A stretch of DNA of 64,000 bases from Schistosoma haematobium. Taxonomy: Eukaryota; Platyhelminthes; Trematoda; Strigeidida; Schistosomatidae. The DNA lies in assembly GCF_000699445.3 (NCBI RefSeq), contig NC_067202.1:3283429-3347428 (forward strand), read 5' to 3'. Below the pieces are notes generated by a model. It ran no database searches and had not been told where the DNA came from. It saw only the letters and a list, made by a program, of their open reading frames with translations. A program made the translations under genes and the position numbers. Below, piece after piece: positions 44,470 to 56,609 of this stretch. The first letter of the stretch is position 1. Every line of letters begins with the position of its first letter.

Positions 44470-44935
44470 TAGTTCCAGAAGTTTCATCTCCCTACAGTAG
44501 GACTGTCTTAACGCTTGTACCGAAGATTCTCACCTTGATTTTTGTTGTAAGACCGTTGTTTTGAGTTCCGTATGTTCTTCAACTGTAAGAATGCTGTCCT
44601 TGCTTTGCCAATCCGTGTCTTTACATCTGCATCAGTTCCTCCATGTTCATCGATGATGTTTCCCAGGTCATCTAAGAAGTCCAAATTGTCTAGTTGCATC
44701 CAACCTATCCATTGTATTCCGTGCTTTCTCTCAAATGTTGAGGTCTTCATAATCCAGTCAATCACCAAAAGAAAGAGGGAGGAGGAGAACAGGCAGCTTT
44801 GTCTGACTCCGATCCTTACTTGCAATGCATCTATCAGCTGTCCTCCATACACGACTGTGCACTGTAGTCCGCCTTATGAATTACGTATGATATTGACGAT
44901 GTTCTCAAGTACTCCATAGTGTCGAACTGAATTGT
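44470..44935 (-). mobile_element. LINE-A fragment with internal deletion
   Basis: It encodes pieces around GVRQSCLFSSSLFLLVIDWIMKTS and, after a deletion of about 60 codons that starts just before the catalytic FADD region ends, the IIDEHGGTDADVKTRIGKAR segment. The catalytic box reads FLDDLG. Confidence 0.8.
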
Positions 44936-44939
44936 GGAT

Positions 44940-46755
44940 AAGTATTCTGTGACTGTTAATAAGTTTCACATAGAGACATAGTTTTGAACAATTAGAATGA
45001 TTTTTAGAATGATGGCCCTGAATTATCTTCACACTTTATATCAAGTTGACTGAATTCAGAGGTGTAAATCATTGGATTTCGACTCACTGCTATAAAATCA
45101 ATACGATCAACATATAACCTAAAGTTTCCTATGTGTCTATTCCGTGTATAGTCATGAGTGAACTCATCAGCGGATCCCCAAACTAAAACGAATCATCTAT
45201 CCACTACACGCTGATTAGTTGACGGATAATGGTCAACGCTTATCTAATCATAGTGACTTTTGAACAGTAAAAACTATGGATTAAATAGAAAATATACAGT
45301 CTCAGTGTTTCGAGATGAGCATATGACGAATAAAACACTAAGTCGATTCTCCATCATTCAAATTTCAATCATCATCCTTGTAGAAATATCAGAATTTATA
45401 ACTAGACATGTCAGATATGAGTCAGTTATCCATTAACTTTGGAAGATGATTGGGTAATATCACAAATTAATTTAAGTTAAACATTCGAAATCACTAGATA
45501 CCGATTAGGTAGTTTAAACGTCAAGTGCCCTCCATGAAACCTCGAGTTGCTGTATTCGATCTCAGGGCAAGTCGTATAGCCATACTCCTGAGGAGACCCA
45601 TACTGGAACGAAATAGATGTCCAGATATTTCTGATTTTCAGAGGTTGCATAACTAAAGCCAGTCAGTGATACAAACTTTAAATATCAATATGGCATGCTA
45701 CGTTTGGACAATTTCATAACTTGCCTCCTTAAGGATTGGCCACTATTAATATTTATAAATATCCATGTTTTTCTGTACATTTTTCATTCTTGTTTAATAA
45801 TCATTTCCCCTTCTTCTGTCTTTTGGTTTGTGACCGTGAGGTTCTACACTTTCGAATGTCGTTAGTTGTGTACGGTATCTTGCCATAATCAAGTAAAGAA
45901 TCAAAAACTGATTGCTTTAATCAATTATTCACTATTTCGCGTAAGAAGAATATTATACATATATTCATGATATTCCGTATTGTTCATTACTTTTACACAA
46001 GAAATTCAATTTGGTCACTTATATTATTGCAAGTGATAGGTATTAGTGTGTGTGTGTAGAACCCATTCTTAATTTGTAGGTATGACCCTGATAAGAGTCG
46101 AAACTAGGACATTCAAACCCTGAGGTGATAGCGTTAGTTTCGGATCACGTCTTCAACACTTATCATTTCTCAATGTTATGTGATCATCATTCATTGGTAT
46201 CACTGATAACTGCCTCACTTATAATATGGCTGAACTCAATCAGTAACCAATATAACTCAGCACAGAAATAGAATGGATAGAGTGATAATGATAGGACTTT
46301 TGATTAATGTTAAAATGAAACCAGCGAAATAGATTTTATTTCATTCAGTTATTTCACATTAATCACAACCTGTTTACAACTTAACTATATTTTTCGTTTA
46401 ATACTGACATCAACTCGAGTTCCAGATGAAAATCAGGAGGTTCTGAACTGATAAACAAGCTTCCTGTTCACACACCCAACAGGGTACTTCAATGACAAGA
46501 ATGAGATTGAGTTATATATATGTGTCCTTTTGGAATTTGATCTACATTTTTCCACCAAATGACGTTAATCTTATTCGTTATAGAAGAAAGTCTCATCTTT
46601 TCCACTGCGATAAGCTTATTGTTTGGTTGATGTCTGATTAACCCACTGTATCAGAAACATTCATAAATAAGAACGAGAGAATTATTTACTCAATGAAGTA
46701 ATCTCCAAAAACAATTCAACAAAACATATTAGCACGAACTGGTCTCAGTTAAACA
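44940..46755. other. Stretch with few features
   Basis: AT-rich. A worn H2 copy (45490-45665) and weak SINE-like phrases near 45217-45265 and 46070-46160 are the only signals. No gene seen. Confidence 0.5.
45490..45665 (+). mobile_element. H2 SINE remnant
   Basis: CTGAGGAGACCCATACTGGA followed by ACGAAATAG keeps the hammerhead core, a mismatched stem II and GAAA. The tRNA-like part is barely visible. Confidence 0.55.
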
Positions 46756-46759
46756 TCTA

Positions 46760-47000
46760 TTAAAAACCACCAAGATTTGGGTAGCTGTTTCTTTCGAGTA
46801 CGGGACTCCTCAGAGGCAGTAAGCAACCACAACATTGTCAGTGATTAAACCTAGAACCTGAAGGCGAACGCTAAACTTTTAAACGGTTCAGTCAGTTGCC
46901 GATGATTTACATATCCAACTTCAATCAAGTCATAGTATTACACAATCATCTTTAACTATTTCTAGTAAGCAACTATCTCATACCGGTTTTGATTGAACTC
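46760..47000 (-). mobile_element. H2 SINE, diverged
   Basis: Minus strand; hammerhead segment near 46790-46815 (CTGAGGAGTCCCGTACTCGA), then the tRNA-like part and 5' segment. Confidence 0.65.
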
Positions 47001-47049
47001 CATTGGGCACGGATTCTCATTTGATCATTGTGTGAGAAATTCCATACTA

Positions 47050-47930
47050 ACATAAAACGCCTGTTCTGTACTATACAGTTTTCAATGATTGCCTTACTGA
47101 AATCAATTCCTAATACAATCTATAATGATCAATAATCTTCACAAACTCCTATGACTATTGAGTATATCATAATTTAAATAACATTCGGTCAGTATATTCT
47201 ATCATAAAACTATCCAACAATCTATAGACTAATAGATAAACCTGTTACAAGTTGTGGCCTGTGTGCCCTGTTAATGTATACGTAGTAATACCGCCAATTA
47301 GAGAACAGTGATTTATCGACCGGACCAATGATGCACAAAACAAGTACCAGCAGTCTAGAGTACTTATCGGTCCTGCTTCCTGCCTATCCCAACCAGTTAA
47401 GTCCAGAACACCAATATCAGCCTCTGTGATATCAATTATTTACTACAAACATACTTACTTTATATAACAGCCAGAGAGACCACATAATACCATAAAATAG
47501 GAAACAACATTTGTACGAGAATTATCCAAATGTGGCTGTGAATGTGGGGGGGGTAGTGATTAATAGACAGAGAATAATTCAAGAATGGTAAATCGTATAA
47601 TAACAGTTCATAGATCACAATGAAGCTTATAATAAGAGGGATACGGATATGAATAGTTTAGTTACTTAACAACTCTACAATAAAAATATACGTATAGTAT
47701 TGGTTTATAAATGGATCCCATTAGTTACCATTCATTATTCTCATCGGGACATAACAAAACCCAGTAGTGAAAACATATGATAAGATTTTATAGATCTGAA
47801 AAAAGTGAAAAATGATCTAGAAATGATCTATAATAATAATAATAACATACTACAGTGAATGAATTTAAATAAGAATACCATAGAGTAAACCGGGGATCAT
47901 ACCACATTGTCAGTGTAGTATGGCAACTAC
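47050..47930. other. Stretch without identified features
   Basis: AT-rich; no ORF or recognisable repeat. Confidence 0.5.
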
Positions 47931-47934
47931 CAAT

Positions 47935-48012
47935 GAAATGTAATAACATGAACCGATGCATATATATATATATATATATGCCTTGTCCTATGTTGTAGCT
48001 AACTGATTGATT
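47935..48012 (+). mobile_element. LINE-B 3' end fragment
   Basis: AACCGATGCATATATATATA and the GTAGCTAACTGATTGATTG ending correspond to the LINE-B 3' terminus. Confidence 0.65.
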
Positions 48013-48014
48013 GC

Positions 48015-48050
48015 AGTGTAGTGTAGTGTAGTGTAGTGTAGTGTAGTGTA
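48015..48050. repeat. (AGTGT)n microsatellite
   Basis: About seven pentamer units. Confidence 0.95.
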
Positions 48051-48454
48051 ATCTTTTGAATCGTTTTATCCAAGACTATTGAACTTCTGACATAATCATT
48101 GATTACTATTATTTATGATAAATGCATTTGATACTTCTAGTCTGATGAAAACAACAACAACAACAACAGCAAAAAGAAAATTGAATTCAGACTATTCCAC
48201 CATTCTATTCAGTCTCATAAATCAAATTATAAGTTAAAGTAAAGTACAATTTATAATTGAACAAATCAACAGTCTATAAAATGTTGTTGATTTCCGTTTC
48301 ATTCATTTCCTGTTAGGGGAAGAAGAAGTAAAACAACGACGAGAAAAATGTTGTACATATTTTTTTCATTTTTTGATGAATAAATATAGTTATTGGATTT
48401 CTTAACATGAAGATTGAGTTCTTCTTATATATGTATGTATAGATTACTTACTTA

Positions 48455-48770
48455 TGCCTGTTATTGACAGTGAAGCATAGGCTGCCAACCAGCATTCTGC
48501 AGTTCACTCTTTCTTGAACCTAAATAGTTGCTCTGATTGTTAGAAGGGGCATCAGCTTCGTGACTCCCAAAGGAACTCAGCTTCCACCATGAGGCGTTAT
48601 AATTCTTCTAAATGAAGACTTTTTAACTCTCGGAGCAGAGTTTAAATGGTTAGATTATTTTTTCTGGTTAGCGTTTTTTCGGCGAGTTAGTTTTCTACAG
48701 GATGGGGCTGCTAACCCCATGCCCAACCCTACTCCTTTATCCGAGCTTGGGACAGTCAGTAGCTCCAGAG
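48455..48770 (-). mobile_element. LINE-A internal-deletion derivative (5' leader joined to 3' end)
   Basis: The right part matches the 5' leader of LINE-A (12555-12805) at good identity. At about 48530 it joins directly to the last 60 bp or so of LINE-A and its tail (48455-48520). The whole endonuclease-RT frame is missing, giving a short element that retains both ends. Confidence 0.75.
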
Positions 48771-49170
48771 AGGTTTCATGCGAAGTTATATATGGAGAGA
48801 GGCGGCCAAGCGAAAACGTGGCACTATTCCTTGAAGTTACTAACTTCTAGTATGAGCCAAGTTGATGGTACATGCAGACTACTTGGTTGGGGTACGCGTG
48901 ACTATCGTAACCAATGGTTGGAGACTCTGGGTGAAATGGCTCAGAATCGATCACAATGGTGTAGGTGTATACACTCTTTGTCTTTCATTAAATCGTGAGA
49001 ACTGATTCTTTGTTCTTGTACTATATCCTTATATGTAGTCATTCTTTTATATATTACCACCACTTAATTAACTTCTTCTATCAATGCGGTGTTCATCTTG
49101 TTGTGCTAATGCGGTATGACGACTTGAACCGATGCATATATGTACCTGGTCGTACGTTGTAGCTGACTGA
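48771..49170 (+). mobile_element. LINE-B-like 3' end
   Basis: The C-terminal domain (GRLLGW-like segment; TCRLLGWGTRDYRNQWLETL) and 3' UTR ending at GAACCGATGCATATATGTAC and the GTAGCTGACTGACTGA terminus. It starts exactly where the LINE-A derivative ends. Confidence 0.8.
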
Positions 49171-49329
49171 CTGATACATATTCTACCTAATTCTAACCAC
49201 ATTTTTCTCGAAAAATATAAGATAATTAGAGAAAAAAAACATGAAAGTATATACTACTAATTATAATAATTTACTGCACAGCAATAGTAGTATACGAAAG
49301 TGTGTATGAATTATCAATCACTAGTTATT

Positions 49330-49690
49330 ATTATTATTTATGTCTTCTATCCCTCTTGGGATATAAGTTCCAAACTAGAGATTTCCAACCAACCCTGTCT
49401 TGGGGTCTACTTTCCAGTTGTTATCAAGTACTACTCAATCTTTAATATCTGACTACAATTCCTTACACCATATGTTCAGTCGTCTGTCGCATTTCCTTTT
49501 GCTTTGAGAATTTCGAATTAGGGTTTGTTACGTAAAGAAGTGTAATGATTTATGTATTGTACATCCTATCCACCTCCAGAGTCTTTTCCAAATCTTTTCC
49601 TCTTTGGAATCTGGTATGTTCTATATCACAATAAGTTATTGCTGACAGTTTGTAACCAATGGAACTCGAGTATCTTGCGTAGATAACTAG
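49330..49690 (-). mobile_element. LINE-A-related old fragment
   Basis: A decayed minus-strand copy of the C-terminal region (parallel phrases: CAACCAACCCTGTCTTGGGG for CATCCAACCCTGTCCTGGGC, TATCTTGCGTAGATAACTAG for TATCTTGCGTAGACAGCTAT). Confidence 0.7.
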
Positions 49691-49949
49691 CATATGTGAT
49701 AGGCAATGATATTATTTTAGTATTGTATTCCTCAACTGTGTTCAGTTATGATGTCATCAGAGATCCTCGTTTAAAAAAACACTAGGCCTGATTGAAAGTG
49801 CATAACTTTTAAATAGTTTAGTTGATATTAACTAGTTCACACCTCTAATATCAATTTTGGACTAGATTCCATACAAGATCAAATATGTACAATATTGAAG
49901 AATATCATACCATAATGAAACCATCTTCTAATATTACCGAGTATTAATG

Positions 49950-50340
49950 ATTTTCCAATCGAAATCAGTCTCTTAATGCACTTCGTATTATTTACTTGAA
50001 TCTTCCCATTGATGTTTAGTACTGCAATTAATCAGTCTCTTCCTTATTGACATATGTGTATACTGTAAGTATTGCTTCGATATTACCTTAAAAGTCATAA
50101 GCATGATAAACAAAGATGGGTAATGGCTAGCGGTGGAATCCGGTAAGATGCATGTTTCATCTTAATTAGAACTTATCAGAAGCTAACTGGATAACATAAT
50201 CACGTTTAAACTGAACGGTACTAAGTTCAAGTTTCAGAGTGAATATCAACTCTGAGATGTAATTAGATTTAAGTGACAAGTCCGAAATAGGACGAAACGT
50301 ATATCCTAGATTCCAGTATACTAGCGACTATCCATCTTTA
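49950..50340 (+). mobile_element. H1 (Sm-alpha-like) SINE with two opposing hammerhead remnants
   Basis: A plus-strand hammerhead segment at about 50255-50305 (GTCCGAAATAGGACGAAACG; the core is damaged to GTGACAAG) and a minus-strand one at about 50140-50185 (CTGATAAGTTC then GATGAAACATG). Both are decayed. Confidence 0.7.
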
Positions 50341-50644
50341 GATATTAGTTTATGTTGTGAAACATCCCTAAATTGTACAATCACTACTTTAAAAAAAAAA
50401 GAAAAAACAGAAAGCAAACCTTTCTTTCTAAAACTTTGTATCTTCATTAACTTTTACATAAACTAATCTAAATAAGTTATTCAACTTACAAATGACATTT
50501 AAAAACAGATGTGAACATTCTTTGAATTAAAAAGAAAGAAAACAGTATGGTGATTATGTAACAGGGTTACTATTTTCTTTGTTTCAATTTCAAAAAAAGA
50601 AGAGAAGAAAAAAGAAGAGAGAAGAGAAATGAAAGGAAACTATT

Positions 50645-50770
50645 AGATGGCGGTTGAAGGTAGTCGACAGGAAACCCTGGACCCGGGTTTCGTGCTACTT
50701 GGCACTCGTTAGCAAGATGTACCTGTAATCTTGAGGGAACTGGTGTTCCCTGGCGGATTCGGTCCCGTGT
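50645..50770 (-). mobile_element. H3 SINE, head-to-head partner of the next copy
   Basis: Minus strand. The hammerhead segment near 50675-50725 has the core as CTAACGA (G5 changed to A), with stem II GTGC/GCAC, GAAA, stem III ACCC/GGGT and the GTC cleavage triplet intact. It joins the plus-strand copy through the tRNA-like part. Confidence 0.82.
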
Positions 50771-51065
50771 CAGTGGTAACGTCTCTGACTGCGAAGCTGG
50801 ATGTCACGGGATCGAACCCGTCAGGGAGCACCAGTTTCCTCAAGATTACAGGTACACCTTGCTGACGAGTGCCATGTAGCACGAAACCCGGATCCAGGGT
50901 TTCTTGCTGACTACCTCCAACCACCATCTCATCTCAACATAGTGTACGCACTGTTGAGTCATCTAGACTGGTGGCCACATTGTAACTTGGTCGATAGCAT
51001 TCGATCTGCACTAAATAAGGACTTGACACGCATGACGTTGATCACCACACAGTGATCAATCAATT
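50771..51065 (+). mobile_element. H3 SINE with hammerhead and 3' arm
   Basis: tRNA-like part, hammerhead segment (core CTGACGA at 50862-50868 intact, stem II intact, cleavage triplet AUC, one mismatch in stem III), then the H3 spacer and the arm that forms the hairpin in the copy at 10107 (GATCACCACACAGTGATCAA near 51040). Confidence 0.85.
50856..50900 (+). ncRNA. Hammerhead ribozyme, nearly complete (H3 SINE)
   Basis: Same layout as 10426-10470. Core, stem II and GAA are intact. Stem III is ACCC with GGAU, so one pair is lost, and the cleavage triplet is AUC, which fits the NUH rule. Activity would be lower than for the 10426 copy. Confidence 0.6.
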
Positions 51066-51297
51066 GTAAAACGAAAACATTAATGATACTAATATAAGGA
51101 AAAGATATGCATACACACGTTATCCCTTTTACAATTCCCTATTTCATTTACTTAATATATTACATATTCATTCAATGATATCATTATTGTTTTTTTCTTT
51201 AATTAATAAGTTGACATTCAAAATATAAAAGAATCAATGTTAAACTAATAGTGAGTAGTAACTATATCCTATAAATACACTCCTTTTTTTCCTTTCA

Positions 51298-51570
51298 AAA
51301 ATGATGGAAATGGATAGGACACATACATTACGGAAATCGTCAAACTATATCATGAGGCAAGCCCTCACTTGGAATCCTGAAGGGAAGCTGAAAAGAGGAA
51401 GATCAAAGAACATATTACGTTGGGAAATAGAAGCAGATATGAAAAGGATGAATAACAATTGGAAAGAACTGGAAAGAATTGCCCAGAACAGGGTTGGATA
51501 AAGAGTGCTAGAGGTTAACCTATACTCCTTCACGAGAGGCAATAGGCGCAAGTAAGTAAGTAAGTGAGTG
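51298..51570 (+). mobile_element. LINE-A 3' end fragment with tail
   Basis: A 66-codon open frame ([21 protein letters not shown] and onward) followed by the (GTAA/GTGA)n tail. Confidence 0.85.
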
Positions 51571-51809
51571 AGTATAAATACACTCCATTTTCTTTCAAAC
51601 TATGACCAGTTATTATTATTAAACAATATATAAATGTTTGTAGGTATGTTCATAAGGATGTATTTATGTAGATGTATCACTGGAATAATTAACTATACAA
51701 TGTAAGTGGATAAGTAGATAAGTAAGTTAGTAGATATTACAAAATTTGATTTCGTAACTGTCATTCTTGTTATATTTAACTTTCATAGGTATAATAGTGA
51801 AATAAGCAT

Positions 51810-52135
51810 GTTAATAGTTGAGATGATGAGTCATTTGAAGCTAGACCATTATGGGAAACCTGGAAGCACTGGATGACCGTTTCGTCCTAGTATGGGACTC
51901 CTCAGTGTCAGTGCGAAACCACGATCCCGACTCGCGAGATTCAAACCCAGAACCTATCAGTATCGCGCGCGAGCGATTAATGTCTAACCTCAACTAACCC
52001 ATGAAATTGAGTGACACATTCACCATTGTCATCAGTGAGTTACTATCTCACAACAGACCCGGTTGAACCCCGCTGGTCGCTGTATCTCACTAGAACTCCA
52101 GGAAATACCTCTTGAAACCAGTCACTAGTGAGCAT
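51810..52135 (-). mobile_element. H2 SINE, long copy
   Basis: Minus strand. The tail, hammerhead segment (CTGAGGAGTCCCATACTAGG and ACGAAACGG intact), B box (GGTTTGAATCTCG near 51945) and long 5' segment to GTGACTGGTTTCAAGAGG are all present. The ribozyme core is CTGAGGA with stem II intact. Confidence 0.82.
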
Positions 52136-52137
52136 AC

Positions 52138-52320
52138 AATATTAACACCGTTGGGTACCGCCGGCTCAGTGGTCTAGTAGTTAAGCGCTCACGCTCGAGA
52201 CTGACAGACCCTGGGTGGATGTGCACTGCCACTGAGGAGTTCTATACTAGAACAAAACGGCCATCCAGTGTTTCCAGGTTTTCCATAATGGTCTAGCTTC
52301 AATTGACTTATGAGAAGATT
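52138..52320 (+). mobile_element. H2 SINE, head to head with the previous copy
   Basis: It starts at the tRNA-like part and contains core CTGAGGA. Stem II is GTTC with GAAC in place of GTCC with GGAC, a paired change. G12 of the GAAA box is changed to A, so it is probably inactive. Confidence 0.8.
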
Positions 52321-52594
52321 TTTAAAATGAAATGAAGAAAATTATGACTATAATGCACAATTTATAAGTTCCTGTTTATTTAGTAATCTTTCTTCTATTT
52401 TCAAACAGGAAGTATTAATGTGCGTATAATTATCAATAGTGATAGTAATGATGGCAATGGTAGTAGTATGATAGTAGTATAATAGATTAATAGTCTGTTT
52501 TAGGCAGTAAATATATATAAACTATTAATCATTATTCATGATAGATATACAGATAGTCCGTTAATTACTTAATCCATTGATCAGTCACATGACC

Positions 52595-52975
<381 letters not shown>

Positions 52976-52984
52976 TGTGAACAT

Positions 52985-53138
52985 ATTACCGTTTGCTTCA
53001 AACGCCGTCACGTTATTCATTTAGTTACTGAGTACAGATAGCCATTAGTTTGTGCGATGGAATGAGATGTGAATTCATTTTGTATAGTTTGTTTGAACGT
53101 TCCCACTGACGTTTCGGACGAAACTCGAGTCCTGGATT
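52985..53138 (-). mobile_element. H1 SINE fragment ending in an inverted ribozyme piece
   Basis: The minus-strand H1 middle part (TTTGCTTCAAACGCCGTCAC) runs to CCACTGACGTTTC and then switches to a plus-strand hammerhead piece (GGACGAAACTCGAGTCCTGG). Confidence 0.65.
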
Positions 53139-53334
53139 GGTTAGTTAGTTAGTTATTCTGTTAACTGTTCGTCAACCTTTTATATTTAAAAGTCATAATT
53201 ACAAAAATGATTTGAAAATACATAGATGAGTTTAGTTGATTGTTGCTTTGAACACAAATCAAAATAGTGTAGTACGGTGACCAAATAAAATATTACAAAT
53301 ATATATATCTTATATAGAAGAACATTCTATAACA

Positions 53335-53480
53335 AAAGAATAAAGATGGATGGTGACTAACAGTGGAATCCAGGACGCGAGTTTCGTCCCATTTGCCATT
53401 CTTCAGCTGAATGTACCTGCATCTCAAAGTTGATGTTCACTCTTGGACTCACATGCATTACTATTCGCTTCAAATGTACA
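53335..53480 (-). mobile_element. H1 (Sm-alpha-like) hammerhead SINE fragment
   Basis: On the minus strand the hammerhead segment (about 53365-53415) has core CTGAAGA, GAAA and the GTCCTGGATTCC cleavage side intact with a good stem I, but stem II is broken (ATGG against GGAC). Confidence 0.75.
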
Positions 53481-53524
53481 TTATTCAGATCTCCATCCCT
53501 GAGCCGCTAATATCTAGCTGGCGA

Positions 53525-53650
53525 TCATTCAAAATTTGTCGTCAGGATAGACCAAGAAGTAAGAAACGGAAATTTGTTGAAATACTTTGTGCTGAGAATT
53601 CTATATTGTACCAAAAATATAATATTGAATAAAGCTGACAATAATAATAC
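53525..53650 (+). repeat. R5 repeat 3' fragment, copy 3
   Basis: A plus-strand 5'-truncated copy. The conserved tail (AAGTAAGAAACGGAAATTTG to AATATTGAATAAAGCTGACA) and AAT repeats are present. The encoded C-terminus (KKRKFVEILCAENSILYQKY) matches the ORF of copy 2. Confidence 0.75.
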
Positions 53651-53809
53651 TTACACTGGTGTTCATAGATTTCCAACTTCAGTCAATCTATATGACCGTC
53701 GGAGTTCAACTATGTTAAGTGTGAATCACTTGTCAACGATGATTATTGTTCATCATTTCCATTTTTTTTAATTCAATAGTCTCTACAATCCAATACTGAT
53801 ACTTATCAT

Positions 53810-54150
53810 GTGCTCAATAAGAACTCTGCTTCAAGATGGATTTCCTGAAGTTCTAGTGAGAAGACATAACCAGTGGAGTTCGACCGGGTCTGTTGTGAAG
53901 CAGTCACTCACTGAAGACAATTGAAGAATATCGTGCAATATCGTGGATTAGTTGAAGTGAGATATTAACACCGTTCGATGCCAGCCGTCTCAGTTGTCTA
54001 GAAGTTGAGCATTCACGCACGACACCGAGGTCTTTGACTTCGAATCCCAGGTGAGGGATCGTGGGTGCTCACTACTCAATAGTCCCATACTATTACAGAA
54101 CGGCAGTCCAATGATTCCAGGTTTTCCATGGTGGTCTAGCTTCATAACCA
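53810..54150 (+). mobile_element. H2 SINE, partly within the left inverted arm
   Basis: Long 5' segment, tRNA-like part near 53985-54050 and a worn hammerhead segment (CTCAATAGTCCCATACTATT). The part from 53944 on is repeated inverted at 63794-64000. Confidence 0.72.
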
Positions 54151-54813
54151 CTTACTAGTCCATAGTCCCCTAGTACTGTTATAATCGAGAAGTTGGGTGG
54201 GAAAACCGTTCACAACTTAACATAAAATTACCGAGTTATTTAATAAAATATAAAAACCATATGTTCAATCATTTATTTGCAAAATGTCTATTAATTGTCT
54301 TAGACTTTATTATCCCTTCATTTCCATACCAGTCACTCTCTGTTCCTGTTCGCTTCTATCCGATTATTCATAACCTTCTACTGTCAGACATTCCATTTCT
54401 GATTGGTCTTATATACTACTTATGTCGACATAAGTAGCACACTACATAGTACATGTGATCATGAACTGTTACAAAGAATGTGTTGAAATCAATAACAAAA
54501 TCGATAACTACTCAATAAAATAATAACAACGTGATTCATTATTATTTATAGTTCTTTTTAAGAATTACTGATAAATGATGCTTGATCAAAGTATTATTGC
54601 CTTACTTAATTGCGCCTGTTACTCCTCGTGGAGGAGCATAGTTCGCCCACCATCACTCACTAGCCCACCCTGTTCTGGTCAATCCTTTCCAGTTCTTTCC
54701 AGTTGTTATTCATCCTTTTCATATGTGCTTCTATTTCCTGACGTAGTGTGTTCTTTGATCTTCCTCTTTTCAGCTTCCCTTCAGAATTCCAACTTACGGC
54801 TTGCCTCGTGATG
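53944..54813 (+). repeat. Left arm of an inverted duplication of at least 870 bp
   Basis: The reverse complement of 63131-64000. Coordinates add to 117944 at every point I checked, so there is no insertion or deletion along 870 bp; I found one mismatch (at 54808). The arm contains an H2 copy, R4 and a LINE-A 3' end. It may continue left of 53944, because the right arm is cut by the window edge. Confidence 0.95.
54285..54460 (+). repeat. R4 repeat with perfect palindrome
   Basis: The centre TACTTATGTCGACATAAGTA (54417-54436) is a perfect 20-bp palindrome. Related copies lie at 41330-41530 and 58235-58280 (diverged), and an inverted identical copy lies in the right arm. Confidence 0.7.
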
Positions 54814-54850
54814 CAGTCCTATTCATTTTCATTACTATTTCCACTGATTC
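54588..54850 (-). mobile_element. LINE-A 3' end fragment
   Basis: The minus-strand C-terminal region and tail (TTACTTAATTGCGCCTG) with an internal deletion near 54815. The inverted arm ends inside this fragment. Confidence 0.82.
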
Positions 54851-54854
54851 CTGA

Positions 54855-55485
54855 ATACTTATTTCGAGATCTTCAAATACAATTACAATTCAGTGATTCA
54901 ACTGTATAGTTTTCACTGTGGTACATTAACATTAGAACAAGGAAATTCTCTATTTCTCTGGGTTTTTTCAACTTATTTTTCTCTATTCGTAGGAAATAAC
55001 ATCATAATGGTGTCTTACAAATTCAGACAGAGTTGTCAGTGTCCCTTATTACTATCAGAACGACAATAAGATGATCGAATAAACAAATAGGAAAATGTCA
55101 AACGATCTGAAATGAAACCAATAGTCTACCATATCCTTCCTCCCTCCCTACCTCACCCTTACGACCCTCCTAAAAAAAGAAAAGATCAATAACAGCACTA
55201 CTAGTAGTATGGTTATTTAAATGTACTAGATCACATTGTCAATCTTTAATTAATAGAAGGAAAACGAAGGAATCCATTGAAATATACCATAGTCTACAAA
55301 CACGAGAAATACTATGGACATTTCATTTGATGATGTATTCGTACTATGCCCCTGAAATGATTTGTAATAAGTGAAAAATAAGAAACAAAATATGACATAG
55401 GATTTTTGGAAATATACTTAGTGATAACAGTATTGAACATGGGTTACAATAAAGTATTTGTCCAAAGCATACAAAAATATATTTG
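54855..55485. other. Stretch without identified features
   Basis: AT-rich, with a pyrimidine-rich part near 55135-55165. No gene seen. Confidence 0.5.
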
Positions 55486-55487
55486 TG

Positions 55488-55690
55488 AATTGATTGAAGT
55501 TAGACACTAACACCATTGAATGACGCTAGCTCAGTGGTCTAAAGCTTAAGCGTTCACTCGTGAAACTGATGGGTGTTGGGTTCGTATCTATCGCGGGGCA
55601 GGATCATGGATGCGCACTGCCACTAAGGAGTCCCATACTATGGTGCTTTCAGGTTTTCCATGATGGTCTAGTTTCAATTAACTTATGAAT
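55488..55690 (+). mobile_element. H2 SINE, hammerhead partly deleted
   Basis: tRNA-like part near 55520-55600 and CTAAGGAGTCCCATACTA, after which the stem II 3' side and GAAA box are deleted up to the tail. Confidence 0.75.
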
Positions 55691-55694
55691 TCAA

Positions 55695-56235
55695 TTATGA
55701 AATATACCAGTATTTAAAGTTTGGTGAATACATAAATTTGTTACTGCTGTTGATCGTTACTCTTATAATTTTGCTGTTTGACTCTGTTATGAATATAAAT
55801 TTTCCATTTGGTTTTTGTATATTCTATTTAGGTTAATTCGGTTTAGGCAACGGTAGTAATAAAAATCCAAATATGAATTAAGTTGGTAGATTATCGTTTA
55901 AACATACCTTTATGTAGACAAGAGATGAGAGATATGAAACAAGGCAGCTGAATGTTCTGACTACATTGAAGAGACAGATACATACTTACTAGCCAACATA
56001 TGCACGAAGAGTACTCAATTCTACACATAGGTAGTTGTCGAGGTTATATATACATGAATGATAGGACAAAGAAGAAAATTGAAATAATTTATCAGTCCAA
56101 AGATTATAACAAATGCATAGGGGTGTGATAACAGAGATTTGCTACACTCTACATAGTCTTCTATTTGATAACAATATTTATTTTTAACTTTGTCACTAAC
56201 AGCATATACTTCTTACAAAGTATTATCCTCAAATG
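55695..56235. other. Stretch without identified features
   Basis: No recognisable ORF or repeat. Confidence 0.5.
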
Positions 56236-56237
56236 TC

Positions 56238-56605
56238 TTGGTACGGTCGAGGGTGGGTAGGATTAGCTGTCTCTCTCCAAATGCTCTCATATGGCTACGT
56301 GAATACAACCACTGACAGGGGAGTCCTACTCATTGACTTCTCGTGGCATTATTGTTGTTTACGAAATTGGGAAGACGAAAAGCGAATGTTCAGAGCTTTA
56401 ACGGGTTGATAGATACGGGGAATCTACCTAGAGGAGTTAGAAAACCCTCATTCCAAATCAATGATGCACATGGGCTCCAGTATCCTGAAAGACCAAATGG
56501 CATGTGAACCAATCGTTGGTCACCAGCTACCATGGGACTGTATCTCCTGACGTTGCTTCACTGTCTTGTGGATCAAACCTTGAAGTCGAAGGCTAGACAT
56601 TATCA
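56238..56605 (+). mobile_element. R1 SINE lacking its 3' tail
   Basis: It starts at the family 5' end (CTTGGTACGGTCGAGGGTGG) and stops after CTTGAAGTCGAAGGC; the last third is missing. Confidence 0.8.
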
Positions 56606-56609
56606 ATGT

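Noticed and set aside
54575..54811. 78-codon frame identical at 54575-54811 and 63133-63369
   Set aside because: Antisense of a LINE-A 3' end; the identity comes from the inverted duplication, not from protein conservation.
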